This document shows positions 50,761-59,061 of a stretch of 64,000 nucleotides of DNA, in pieces. The position numbers and the translations under genes are program-made. This stretch comes from CAIVAT01 sp049317265. GTDB taxonomy: Bacteria > Bacteroidota > Bacteroidia > Bacteroidales > FEN-979. The stretch is taken from positions 62,001 to 126,000 of the forward strand of contig JBMOIP010000001.1 in the NCBI GenBank assembly GCA_049317265.1. Reading direction: 5' to 3'. The notes beneath the pieces are model-generated. The model was not told the DNA's origin. It ran no database searches and saw only the letters and a list, made by a program, of their open reading frames with translations. The first letter of the stretch is position 1; every line of letters starts with the position of its first letter.

Positions 50761-52269
50761 ATGATTAAAAAAGTATTGGTGGCCAACCGTGGGGAGATCG
50801 CCGTGAGGGTCATGCGCTCCTGCCGCGAGATCGGAATAATCACGGTGGGAGTCTTTTCAGATGCCGATCGCCGGGCAATGCATGTCCGCTATGCCGATGA
50901 AGCCTATTGCATCGGACCTGCTCCTTCACGCGAGAGTTACCTGAATATTGATGCAATTATTGCCGTAGCAAAGAAATCTGGTTCCGATGCCATCCACCCC
51001 GGTTATGGATTCCTCTCTGAAAACGCTGGCTTCTCTGAACGTTGCAAAGCCGAAGGGATCAAGTTTATTGGTCCGGATGCCTATGCAATCAGGACCATGG
51101 GCGACAAAATCACCGCCCGCCAGACGATGATCGCTTCGGGAGTGCCCGTTGTGCCCGGAACAAAAGAGAAGCTGTCGGATGAGAAAAAAGCGGTGGAGGT
51201 GGTCCGCGAAATCGGCCTGCCCATCATGATCAAGGCCTCCTCGGGAGGTGGAGGCAAAGGCATGCGCCTCGTGAAAAAGATGGAAGAGCTGATCCCATCC
51301 CTGCGGATGGCCAAATCGGAGGCCATGAATGCCTTTGGCGACGACGCCGTTTACATTGAAAAGTACATTGAATCACCCCATCATATTGAATTCCAGATCC
51401 TGGCCGACCAGCATGGCAATGTGGTCCACCTCTTTGAACGTGAATGTTCCATCCAGCGGCGCCACCAGAAAGTGATAGAAGAGACACCCTCCCCGCTGAT
51501 GACGCCCGAACTGCGCCGGGAAATGGGCGAAAAAGCAGTGGCAGCAGCCAAAGCCGTCAATTACGAAGGAGCCGGAACGATCGAATTCATCGTCAACGAC
51601 CAGCTGGAATACTATTTCCTCGAAATGAATACCCGGTTGCAGGTGGAACATCCTGTTACCGAACGTGTGGTAGGTGTTGACCTTGTGAAGGAACAGATCA
51701 ACATTGCCAACGGATTGCCATTGTCGTTCAAACAGGAAGATCTTCAGCAACACGGTCACGCCATCCAGTGCCGGATCTATGCTGAGGATCCCGACAACAA
51801 CTTCATGCCAAACCCCGGAGTTATCAAGCACATCACTGTGCCGCTTGGACTTGGCGTGCGTTACGACGGTTATGTGTATGAAGGGTATGAGATCCCCATG
51901 CACTACGATCCGATGATCTGCAAACTGATCACCTGGGGAGAGACCCGGAAGGAGTCGATCGCCAGGATGCGCCGGGCCCTTTATGAATACAAGATCACCG
52001 GGGTGAAGACCTCCATCAAATTCCTCGAACGCATCATGGATGCCCCTGACTTCATTTCAGGGAAATATAACACCCACTTCATCGAAGATAATCACGACCG
52101 GCTTTTTACCACCAAACTTTGTGGCACAGAGTGCGAGGATATGGCCATCATCACTGCGTTTATCGATTACCTTGACAAGCTTACCGAAATTCAACCCCAG
52201 AAGTTTACCGAAGAACTGGGCAACAACTGGAAGGATTTTGGCCGCAAACGAAATGTTTTACGACTTTAA
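50761..52269 (+). CDS. accC: Acyl-CoA carboxylase biotin carboxylase subunit
   Basis: The enzyme carboxylates biotin on the carrier protein with ATP and bicarbonate. The 502-residue product starts MIKKVLVANRGEIAVRVMRSCRE. It has the ATP-grasp glycine loop (KASSGGGGKGMRLV, about 159-172), FERECSIQRRHQKVIEE and the catalytic region EMNTRLQVEHPVTERVVGVDLV. The length is that of biotin carboxylases that lack a fused carrier domain. It is the first gene of a tight operon with a carrier protein (9 bp later) and a carboxyltransferase, so it works in propionyl-CoA or related acyl-CoA carboxylation rather than only in fatty-acid synthesis. Confidence 0.93.
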   Translation: MIKKVLVANRGEIAVRVMRSCREIGIITVGVFSDADRRAMHVRYADEAYCIGPAPSRESYLNIDAIIAVAKKSGSDAIHPGYGFLSENAGFSERCKAEGIKFIGPDAYAIRTMGDKITARQTMIASGVPVVPGTKEKLSDEKKAVEVVREIGLPIMIKASSGGGGKGMRLVKKMEELIPSLRMAKSEAMNAFGDDAVYIEKYIESPHHIEFQILADQHGNVVHLFERECSIQRRHQKVIEETPSPLMTPELRREMGEKAVAAAKAVNYEGAGTIEFIVNDQLEYYFLEMNTRLQVEHPVTERVVGVDLVKEQINIANGLPLSFKQEDLQQHGHAIQCRIYAEDPDNNFMPNPGVIKHITVPLGLGVRYDGYVYEGYEIPMHYDPMICKLITWGETRKESIARMRRALYEYKITGVKTSIKFLERIMDAPDFISGKYNTHFIEDNHDRLFTTKLCGTECEDMAIITAFIDYLDKLTEIQPQKFTEELGNNWKDFGRKRNVLRL

Positions 52270-52278
52270 CTGATCCAA

Positions 52279-52815
52279 ATGGCATACGAAATTAGTATCG
52301 GACATCGTACCGCGAAGATTGAACTCCTCAACCGGGTCGGTACCAAGGCCCTGATCAAGGTGGATGATCTCAAGTACGATATCGACATTGTCGAGGTTGA
52401 AAACGGGGTCTATTCCATCCTGTTCAACGGGCACTCTTATAACGTGGAACTCATCAGGGGTGAATCGAGTAAGAAGTTCATCGTGAATACGTTTGCAAAA
52501 ACGTTTACAGCAGAGGTGATCGATGCCGAATCGAAATACATCAGCAACCGCAACAAGGGGCTGGAGGTGGAAGGATCGAACCAGATCGCTTCCCCGATGC
52601 CCGGAAAAATCGTAAAGATCCCGGTGAAAGTTGGCGATATCGTTGAGCCAGGCCAAACCCTTATCGTGGTCGAAGCCATGAAGATGCAGAGCGAATTCAA
52701 AGCCACCGGGGATAAAAGAGTACAGGCCATCCTCGTCAAGGAAGGCGACACAGTGGACTCACACCAGGTGATGATCAAACTCGAAAACCTGGAAAGTGAC
52801 GATAAGGCAAAATAG
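52279..52815 (+). CDS. Biotin carboxyl carrier protein of the acyl-CoA carboxylase
   Basis: The 178-residue product ends in a biotinyl domain (about 105-172): SPMPGKIVKIPVKVGDIVEPGQ, with the biotinylation motif EAMKM (Lys about 135) and VKEGDTVDSHQVMIKLE. The N-terminal part (about 1-90) is a beta-rich region that likely docks to the carboxylase subunits. It lies between the biotin carboxylase and the carboxyltransferase genes, so it shuttles carboxybiotin between them. Its stop codon TAG shares its G with the first unit of octamer tract G. Confidence 0.92.
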   Translation: MAYEISIGHRTAKIELLNRVGTKALIKVDDLKYDIDIVEVENGVYSILFNGHSYNVELIRGESSKKFIVNTFAKTFTAEVIDAESKYISNRNKGLEVEGSNQIASPMPGKIVKIPVKVGDIVEPGQTLIVVEAMKMQSEFKATGDKRVQAILVKEGDTVDSHQVMIKLENLESDDKAK

Positions 52816-52861
52816 TCCGCCCGTCCGCCCGTCCACCTGTCCACTTGTCCACCTGTCCACT
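52815..52861. repeat. GTCCGCCC-type octamer tract G (about 6 units), inside an operon
   Basis: GTCCGCCC, GTCCGCCC, GTCCACCT, GTCCACTT, GTCCACCT, GTCCACTT. The first G is the last base of the carrier-protein stop codon. The tract lies within the carboxylase operon and is therefore likely transcribed. Confidence 0.9.
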
Positions 52862-52888
52862 TTTAATATTTAATCCAAACCTCAACAC

Positions 52889-54427
52889 ATGCAAACCATA
52901 GAAGAGCGCTTTCAGTTTTTCGAAGATAAGAACCGCAAAGCAGAACTGGGCGGTGGCGCCGAAAAGATCGCCAAAATCCATAAAAGTGGCAGGATGACTG
53001 CCCGCGAACGTATTCTCACCCTGTTGGACGTCAATACGTTTGTGGAGATGGACAAGCTGGTCATGCACCGTTGTCACGATTTTGGCATGGGGCATAATAA
53101 GGTCCCCGGCGATGGTATGGTAACCGGATACGGTAAGATCGACGGTCGCCTGGTGTTCGTCTTCGCCCAGGATTTTACCGTTTTTGGCGGTACGATGAGT
53201 CGGGCCAATGCCGACAAGGTTGTAAAGATCATGGATAAGGCCATGGAGATGGGCGCTCCGCTCATCGGTCTCAACGACTCTGGCGGCGCCCGCATCCAGG
53301 AAGGGGTGGAGAGCCTTGCAGGTTATGCCGATATTTTCTACCGGAATGTAAGGGCCTCCGGCGTGATTCCGCAGATCTCCGCCATCATGGGGCCATGTGC
53401 CGGCGGCGCTGTCTATTCACCGGCCATGACCGATTTCATCTTCATGGTGAAAGAGTCGAGCTATATGTTCGTTACCGGCCCCGAAGTGATCAAAACGGTG
53501 ACCCACGAAGAGGTCACCATGGAGGAACTTGGTGGCGCCATGTCACACAACGCAAAAAGTGGTGTTGCTCATTTCGCCGGGGAGAACGATGAACAGGTCG
53601 TCCTGATGATCCGCGAACTGATGAGCTTTCTGCCATCAAATAACATGGAAGATCCTCCCACACAACCCTGTACGGATGATGTGATGAGGCAGGATGAGAA
53701 GCTTCAGACGGTGGTTCCTGCCGATCCGAACAAGCCTTACGACATGAAAGAGATTATCACCACGGTGGTGGATAATCATAACTTCTTTGAGGTGATGCCC
53801 CACTATGCACAGAACATCCTCACCGGGTTTGCCCGGCTGGGCGGCAAACCTGTGGGAATCGTGGCCAACCAGCCGGCATTTCTTGCCGGGGTGCTTGATA
53901 TCAATTCATCAATCAAAGCAGCAAGGTTTGTGAGATTCTGCGATTGTTTCAACATCCCGATCATCACCCTGGTGGATGTTCCCGGATTCCTCCCCGGAAC
54001 AAACCAGGAGTTTGGTGGGATCATCAAACATGGCGCCAAGTTGCTCTATGCATTTTCGGAGGCCACCGTGCCAAAGATCACCCTGATCACGCGTAAAGCA
54101 TACGGAGGAGCCTATGATGTGATGTCGAGCAAGCACATTGGCGCTGATGTGAACTATGCTTTTCCAACGGCCGAAATTGCCGTGATGGGTCCCGAAGGGG
54201 CTGTTAACATCATTCACAAGGGAAAACTCAATGAGGCGGATCGCACGGAAGCGGTTGACCACTACCGTCAAACCTTTGCCAATCCTTACAAAGCGGCAGA
54301 ACTGGGTTATATCGACGAGATCATTTTACCCCGCCAAACCCGTACCAAACTGATCCAGGCGCTGGAACTTACTCAAAATAAAAGCAAGACCAACCCGCCG
54401 AAGAAGCATGGGAACATCCCTTTGTAA
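52889..54427 (+). CDS. Acyl-CoA carboxylase carboxyltransferase subunit (propionyl-CoA carboxylase beta type)
   Basis: The 512-residue product has the two crotonase-like halves of this family. Motifs include GDGMVTGYGKIDGRLVFVFAQDFTVFGG, PLIGLNDSGGARIQEGVESL (acyl-CoA oxyanion site), IMGPCAGGAVYSPAMTDFIFM, and VDVPGFLPGTNQEFGGIIKHGAKLLYA with the second oxyanion loop. It transfers CO2 from carboxybiotin to an acyl-CoA, most likely propionyl-CoA to methylmalonyl-CoA, or in reverse in a propionate-forming pathway. It completes the accC - carrier - carboxyltransferase operon, after octamer tract G. No sodium-pump beta subunit of a membrane decarboxylase lies nearby. Confidence 0.92.
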   Translation: MQTIEERFQFFEDKNRKAELGGGAEKIAKIHKSGRMTARERILTLLDVNTFVEMDKLVMHRCHDFGMGHNKVPGDGMVTGYGKIDGRLVFVFAQDFTVFGGTMSRANADKVVKIMDKAMEMGAPLIGLNDSGGARIQEGVESLAGYADIFYRNVRASGVIPQISAIMGPCAGGAVYSPAMTDFIFMVKESSYMFVTGPEVIKTVTHEEVTMEELGGAMSHNAKSGVAHFAGENDEQVVLMIRELMSFLPSNNMEDPPTQPCTDDVMRQDEKLQTVVPADPNKPYDMKEIITTVVDNHNFFEVMPHYAQNILTGFARLGGKPVGIVANQPAFLAGVLDINSSIKAARFVRFCDCFNIPIITLVDVPGFLPGTNQEFGGIIKHGAKLLYAFSEATVPKITLITRKAYGGAYDVMSSKHIGADVNYAFPTAEIAVMGPEGAVNIIHKGKLNEADRTEAVDHYRQTFANPYKAAELGYIDEIILPRQTRTKLIQALELTQNKSKTNPPKKHGNIPL

Positions 54428-54452
54428 TTGACGGTTAAGGGATTTGGGATTT

Positions 54453-54797
54453 TCAGTTTGGAGACCCGTTTTCGACCCAGCAGGAAAGTGTGTGAATCTG
54501 TGTATCCGTCAACATGGCTGCATCCTTGGGCATTTGCTGATATAGCGGCAGGTGCTGGATCGATCCCATAAAACTCTTTTTCTTACTGGCTTCCGAAGCG
54601 CTTGCATAGGTTGAAAGATCAAACGCTTCTCCATTGGCAGTGTGGCAGCCGCTAAGCGCACAACAACTGGTGAGGATGGGTTCAACGTTGTTGGAATAGG
54701 TGGGGGTTATCCCGGTACAATCGTATTTTACAACATGTTTGCAGCTGAGCGTGGTGGCCAGAAGGACTATGGCGACGAGGGAAATAATGATTTTCAT
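54453..54797 (-). CDS. Small lipoprotein with cytochrome c-like motif
   Basis: The 114-residue product has a lipoprotein signal (MKIIISLVAIVLLATTLSCK, lipobox TLSC) and a short domain with Cys46-x4-Cys51-His52 (CALSGCH). This Cx4CH heme-like site and the preceding YSNNVEPILTS resemble Planctomycete-type cytochrome c domains found in Bacteroidota. A Met in YQQMPKDAAML may be the distal ligand. Heme binding is inferred, and the pattern could also be structural. It has its own promoter and is convergent with the carboxylase operon. Confidence 0.7.
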   Translation of the reverse strand: MKIIISLVAIVLLATTLSCKHVVKYDCTGITPTYSNNVEPILTSCCALSGCHTANGEAFDLSTYASASEASKKKSFMGSIQHLPLYQQMPKDAAMLTDTQIHTLSCWVENGSPN

Positions 54798-54833
54798 GAA
54801 GATACGGGTTTAACCTGCATTGCTATGATCATA

Positions 54834-54867
54834 CAAAAGTATATATAAATTCCGGATAAAGGATCAA
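54834..54867 (-). promoter_or_regulatory. Promoter of the cytochrome c-like lipoprotein gene
   Basis: On the minus strand TTG (54867-54865), a 23-bp spacer and TACTTTTG (54841-54834) form a plausible promoter at the long end of the spacing range. Confidence 0.5.
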
Positions 54868-54878
54868 TTGAAACTTTG

Positions 54879-54886
54879 TAACTTTG
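54879..54886 (+). promoter_or_regulatory. Putative -7 element of the papain-like surface protein gene
   Basis: TAACTTTG lies about 68 bp before the ATG at 54954. No TTG is at a standard -33 distance. A GTG in frame at 54894 is too close to the -7 element to be a convincing start. Confidence 0.4.
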
Positions 54887-54953
54887 CTTGTAAGTGAATT
54901 GTTTGACTTACAGGAAGGTTGCAGACATTCATTTTTCAAATCATTCTTCTGCC

Positions 54954-57900
54954 ATGAAAAAAAATATGATACGGATTCTTTATCTGTTGCTTGTTTTTAT
55001 ATTCCCGGGATGGGCTTTTAGCCAGGGAACCCAAACCCATCATCTGACATGGTCCTCCTCCAATGCGGTCAAATCATACGATTCTGCCATGGCCATGAAA
55101 ATTCCCATGCTGGAGTTCCCCGAATCATACCTTAACCGCCAGCTTCCATCATCGGTCGACAATTCCAAAAACATATTCTGGCCGGGAATCAAGGATCAGT
55201 ACTCATTCATGTCGTGCCAGCAGTACTGTGGTATCGTTTATATGTTTGGGTATGAGACAAACCGGGTGAGGAACCGGCCTGGGAACCTGGATGAAAACAG
55301 CTTTCCGGCGCACTATACCTGGAATTTTCTTAACCAGGGAGAACAGTTCGGCGTCGATTTCCTCCACAGCCTCGATGTTGCCAGGCAACAGGGACAGATG
55401 AACACGACCGACTACGGCAATGACACTTCCACGGATGTCCTGGGCTGGATCAGCGGCTATGACAAGTATTACCGCGGAATGGGGAACAGGGTCAAACAGG
55501 TTTATGCCATCAATGTGAATGGTACAGGAGGTGTCCTGGCATTGAAAAACTATCTTTACGATCATCTCGACGGTTCACCAACCGGGGGAATAGCCTGTTT
55601 TACAACCAGTTCCTATCCTTTGAATTTTATGTACAGTCTGCCACCCGGTACGCCCGAGGCAGGAAAATTCATCGTGCCCGGGTTTCAGCCGGATCCGAAC
55701 CATGGTTTAACCGTGGTTGGTTATAACGATTCTATCAGGTTCGATATCAACCAGGATGGCCAGTATACCAACAACATCGACATCACCGGCGATGGGATTA
55801 CAGATGCCCGCGACTGGGAAATTGGCGGATTCAGGCTGGCAAATTCATATGGGACCTGGTGGGGCAATGATGGCTTTGCCTACGTCCTGTACCGGTCGTT
55901 TGCCCTTGGCTATGATATGGGTGGCATCTGGAACAACAGGGTTTATGTGATGGAGGCCGATACCGCCTACAAGCCATTGCTGACGGTCAAAGCCACTTTG
56001 ACCTATAATGCCCGCAACAAATTGAAGATTCTTGCCGGGGTGAGCAGTGATACGCTGAATCAACTGCCTGAGCATGTGATTGATTTTCCGTTGTTTAATT
56101 TCCAGGGGGGCGAACATGCGATGCTTGGAAATGATACCCTTCCGGGAGACAAAACCATGGAATTCGGCCTCGACGTAACCCAGCTTCTCAACTTCATCCC
56201 ATCCGGTCGCCCGGCAAGGTTTTTTCTCATGGCTGAGGAGAGGGATGCCGATCATCTTGGCACAGGAACCATCTCGGGCGCCTCTTTCATCAGTTACCAG
56301 AATTCAGCTGTTGAATATCCCGTGAAGGAGAGTGATGTTTCCATCAAGGACAACAATACCACGCTTGTTTCAGCGGTTGCAACATTGGGAAAACCCCTTG
56401 TTCAGATCACCACATCCGCACTGCCTGCTTTTTCATCATCACAACCCTCCTCCGTTCAGTTGGAGGCGACCGGGGGGAAGCCCCCTTACAAATGGTCGTT
56501 ATTGGAAGATTATGTGGTAAGGCCTACAGCGACTGCAGAACCGCTCATCACAGGAACCTCCCTCCAGGTTCACAGCGAAACAAGGTCATTTGCCACAGTT
56601 GCACTGCCTTTTGGATTTCCTTTTTATGGTAAGAGGTTTGATTCAATCTATGTGAACTATTATGGTTTTATCGCCTTTGAGCCCCAGCATCTTCCGGCTC
56701 CTTACACCACGGATGAAACCGCCATGCTCAGGATGTTTCCGCTCATTATACCCTCTTTTTCGCAGCAATACAATTACCAGTTCAATAAAAATGACGGAAT
56801 CTGGGTTGATGCCAGTTCCACAAGGGTCATCATCCGGTGGAAAGTCTCTGTTTATCCCTATATTACAACTTCGTCAGATGATTTTGCCGTGATCCTCTAT
56901 CCTGATGGCCGGTTTGAATATTGCTATGGCGCCATGGATAACCAGGGATTCGTGCATACATTTTATAAAGGGGTGTCAAAAGGGGATGATCTGAATTATA
57001 AACTTCAGACCCAATGGAATGCGAATGATATTTCCGGGAAAAGTTTTCTTTACGAGCCTCCTGTTTTACCAGGGGGTGTAAACCTGAGCCCGGGCGGGCT
57101 GTTGTCAGTTGCCCAGCCCGATTCTTCGGTCATATACAGTCTTCATGTGCGTGTGGCCGATGCAGGAAGGATATCAGATTCCAAAGAACTGATGTGGTCG
57201 GGCGGACTCGATATAGCCCACCACCTGATCTGCGGGTTGGATACCTTACTGATAGCCGGGAGCCAGGCTTCTATGAAACTTGTCCTCACAAACAACGGGG
57301 CACAGCCACTGCAAAATCTCGCATTGAAACTCCGTCAGGCAGGCGATCTTCTCCTGGTGACCGACAGTTCGTTCGTGGTTCCATTGATCAATCCGGGGCA
57401 GACGATTACCGTTGCGACAGCATTTTCCTTCAGGCTGCAGCATCCGTTGCCGAATGGCTACCCGGTGAAACTGACGCTTTTTGCCGGGGCGGCTGCCCGT
57501 TCATGGACCAAAGTGGTTCTTTTCCCGGTTGCAGCTCCCATGTTGTCCGTTGAATCTCCCTATGTGATGGATGGCTGCAATGGCCGACTCGATCCGGGCG
57601 AAGTGGCAGATATTGTCGTGAATGTGAAGAATACCGGGGCGCTTGCAACGAAAAGGCTCGGGTTACAACTGACGGCACCAGCGCAGGTTATCTCGGTGCT
57701 GTCTGAACCATTGATCCACATTGATCAGCTTGGATTGTTCTCTTCGGAGGCTTTTCGATTCCAGGTTAAAGTGGCAAGGGATGCACAGCCGGGAAGCGAA
57801 GTCCCCATGCAACTCATGCTGAGTGATACGGCAGGAGTGCTGCAAACGCTGGATTTCAACCTGATGATTGGGGTGAAATCAGTGGTGGTGATTAATCTTG

Positions 57901-59018
57901 CCACAGCAAAAGCTTCGGGACTTGCCATGGTGATAGCCCTTGACAGTCTGCATGTTTTGTATGATACCATTCCTTCACTGGCCATTAACTTTGACCGCTA
58001 TGCAAGCATCTTCCTGATCCTGGGAACATCCAACTCTGGTTCACATGCCCTCAGTGCTGCCGAGGGGTCGCTCCTGGCTGCCTACCTGATGCATGGGGGG
58101 AATCTTTATATGGCGGGCTACAATACATGGTATTATTTGAATAAAACCCAGCTTCATCCCATGTTCAAATATACCAGCAAGAAAATTCCCGCCTATTTCT
58201 ATCCGCATGTAACCGGGATCCCGACCACCATCACTGAAGGGATGTCGTTTGACTATTCAGCTTCAACCTACTATGCAATATTCAGTTTTGAACCTGTTGC
58301 CCCGGCCTATTCCACCTTCATCAATGCTGACAGCCCGGCAAAAAATCTTGAAATCGCCTATGATGGCAATACCTATAAGACCATCGGCTCAATGCTTGAT
58401 TTCAGCGCCCTGACCGATGGAACCACCCCGTCAAACCAAGTTACCCTGATGAAGCGTTACCTGGAGTTCTTCCAATTAAACCTCAGTGGTCCATGGCCAT
58501 TGTTTCATGCAGCAACAACAAAGGTTTGCAGGAACCAGGCAGTTACATTTACCGATGACTCCTTCAACAACATCACCACCAGGAGCTGGGAATTTCCGGG
58601 AGGGACTCCGGCAACGAGTACCGAAGCAAACCCTTCAGTCACTTATAACACCTCAGGGAAATATGATGTAAAGCTGACCATCTCCGATGGAATTCATACC
58701 CAGACCATTCTCAAGGAAAAGTATATCCTGGTTGATCAATGTTCAGGAATATCCGGAGATCCTGACGCATCAGCCATGTTCAGGTTGTACCCAAACCCCT
58801 CCACAGACCAGGTTACGATTGAGTTACCCGTTGGTTCGCGCGGAAGCTGCAAACTCCGTTTATATGACCTGTCGGGTCGGGTGTTGATGCAGGCCAGCCC
58901 GGCAATTCCGGAGGAATGCCGCATCAGCATGAAACTTTCCGGTATTGGAAGCGGACTCTATTTTTTAAGGGTTGAGGCAGGCGGGGTGACCTCCACAATG
59001 AAGCTGGTCAAAAATTGA
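54954..59018 (+). CDS. T9SS-exported papain-like (C1-fold) surface protein (1354 aa)
   Basis: A signal peptide (MIRILYLLLVFIFPGWAFSQ) is followed by a papain-fold region (about 70-330). Gln82 and Cys88 (DQYSFMSCQQYC) have the spacing of the papain oxyanion Gln and catalytic Cys. The His is in PNHGLTVVGYND and the Asn in FRLANSYGTWWGNDGFAYV, matching the NSWG...WG motif. Later parts contain Ig-like domains, a PKD domain (FTDDSFNNITTRSWEFPGGTPATSTEANP) and a T9SS type A domain (RLYPNPSTDQVTIELPVG ... GSGLYFLRVEAGG). It is probably a surface protease or a binding protein with that fold. An EF-hand-like calcium loop (DINQDGQYTNNIDITGDGITD) lies in the peptidase region. Confidence 0.8.
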   Translation: MKKNMIRILYLLLVFIFPGWAFSQGTQTHHLTWSSSNAVKSYDSAMAMKIPMLEFPESYLNRQLPSSVDNSKNIFWPGIKDQYSFMSCQQYCGIVYMFGYETNRVRNRPGNLDENSFPAHYTWNFLNQGEQFGVDFLHSLDVARQQGQMNTTDYGNDTSTDVLGWISGYDKYYRGMGNRVKQVYAINVNGTGGVLALKNYLYDHLDGSPTGGIACFTTSSYPLNFMYSLPPGTPEAGKFIVPGFQPDPNHGLTVVGYNDSIRFDINQDGQYTNNIDITGDGITDARDWEIGGFRLANSYGTWWGNDGFAYVLYRSFALGYDMGGIWNNRVYVMEADTAYKPLLTVKATLTYNARNKLKILAGVSSDTLNQLPEHVIDFPLFNFQGGEHAMLGNDTLPGDKTMEFGLDVTQLLNFIPSGRPARFFLMAEERDADHLGTGTISGASFISYQNSAVEYPVKESDVSIKDNNTTLVSAVATLGKPLVQITTSALPAFSSSQPSSVQLEATGGKPPYKWSLLEDYVVRPTATAEPLITGTSLQVHSETRSFATVALPFGFPFYGKRFDSIYVNYYGFIAFEPQHLPAPYTTDETAMLRMFPLIIPSFSQQYNYQFNKNDGIWVDASSTRVIIRWKVSVYPYITTSSDDFAVILYPDGRFEYCYGAMDNQGFVHTFYKGVSKGDDLNYKLQTQWNANDISGKSFLYEPPVLPGGVNLSPGGLLSVAQPDSSVIYSLHVRVADAGRISDSKELMWSGGLDIAHHLICGLDTLLIAGSQASMKLVLTNNGAQPLQNLALKLRQAGDLLLVTDSSFVVPLINPGQTITVATAFSFRLQHPLPNGYPVKLTLFAGAAARSWTKVVLFPVAAPMLSVESPYVMDGCNGRLDPGEVADIVVNVKNTGALATKRLGLQLTAPAQVISVLSEPLIHIDQLGLFSSEAFRFQVKVARDAQPGSEVPMQLMLSDTAGVLQTLDFNLMIGVKSVVVINLATAKASGLAMVIALDSLHVLYDTIPSLAINFDRYASIFLILGTSNSGSHALSAAEGSLLAAYLMHGGNLYMAGYNTWYYLNKTQLHPMFKYTSKKIPAYFYPHVTGIPTTITEGMSFDYSASTYYAIFSFEPVAPAYSTFINADSPAKNLEIAYDGNTYKTIGSMLDFSALTDGTTPSNQVTLMKRYLEFFQLNLSGPWPLFHAATTKVCRNQAVTFTDDSFNNITTRSWEFPGGTPATSTEANPSVTYNTSGKYDVKLTISDGIHTQTILKEKYILVDQCSGISGDPDASAMFRLYPNPSTDQVTIELPVGSRGSCKLRLYDLSGRVLMQASPAIPEECRISMKLSGIGSGLYFLRVEAGGVTSTMKLVKN

Positions 59019-59030
59019 CAGAACATTGCC

Positions 59031-59038
59031 TACCTTTG
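59031..59038 (+). promoter_or_regulatory. Putative -7 element of the M20 peptidase gene
   Basis: TACCTTTG lies 12 bp after the previous stop and 23 bp before the ATG at 59062. It makes the earlier in-frame start (59026) unlikely. Confidence 0.45.
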
Positions 59039-59061
59039 AACTTTATTTACCGGCGAAGACC

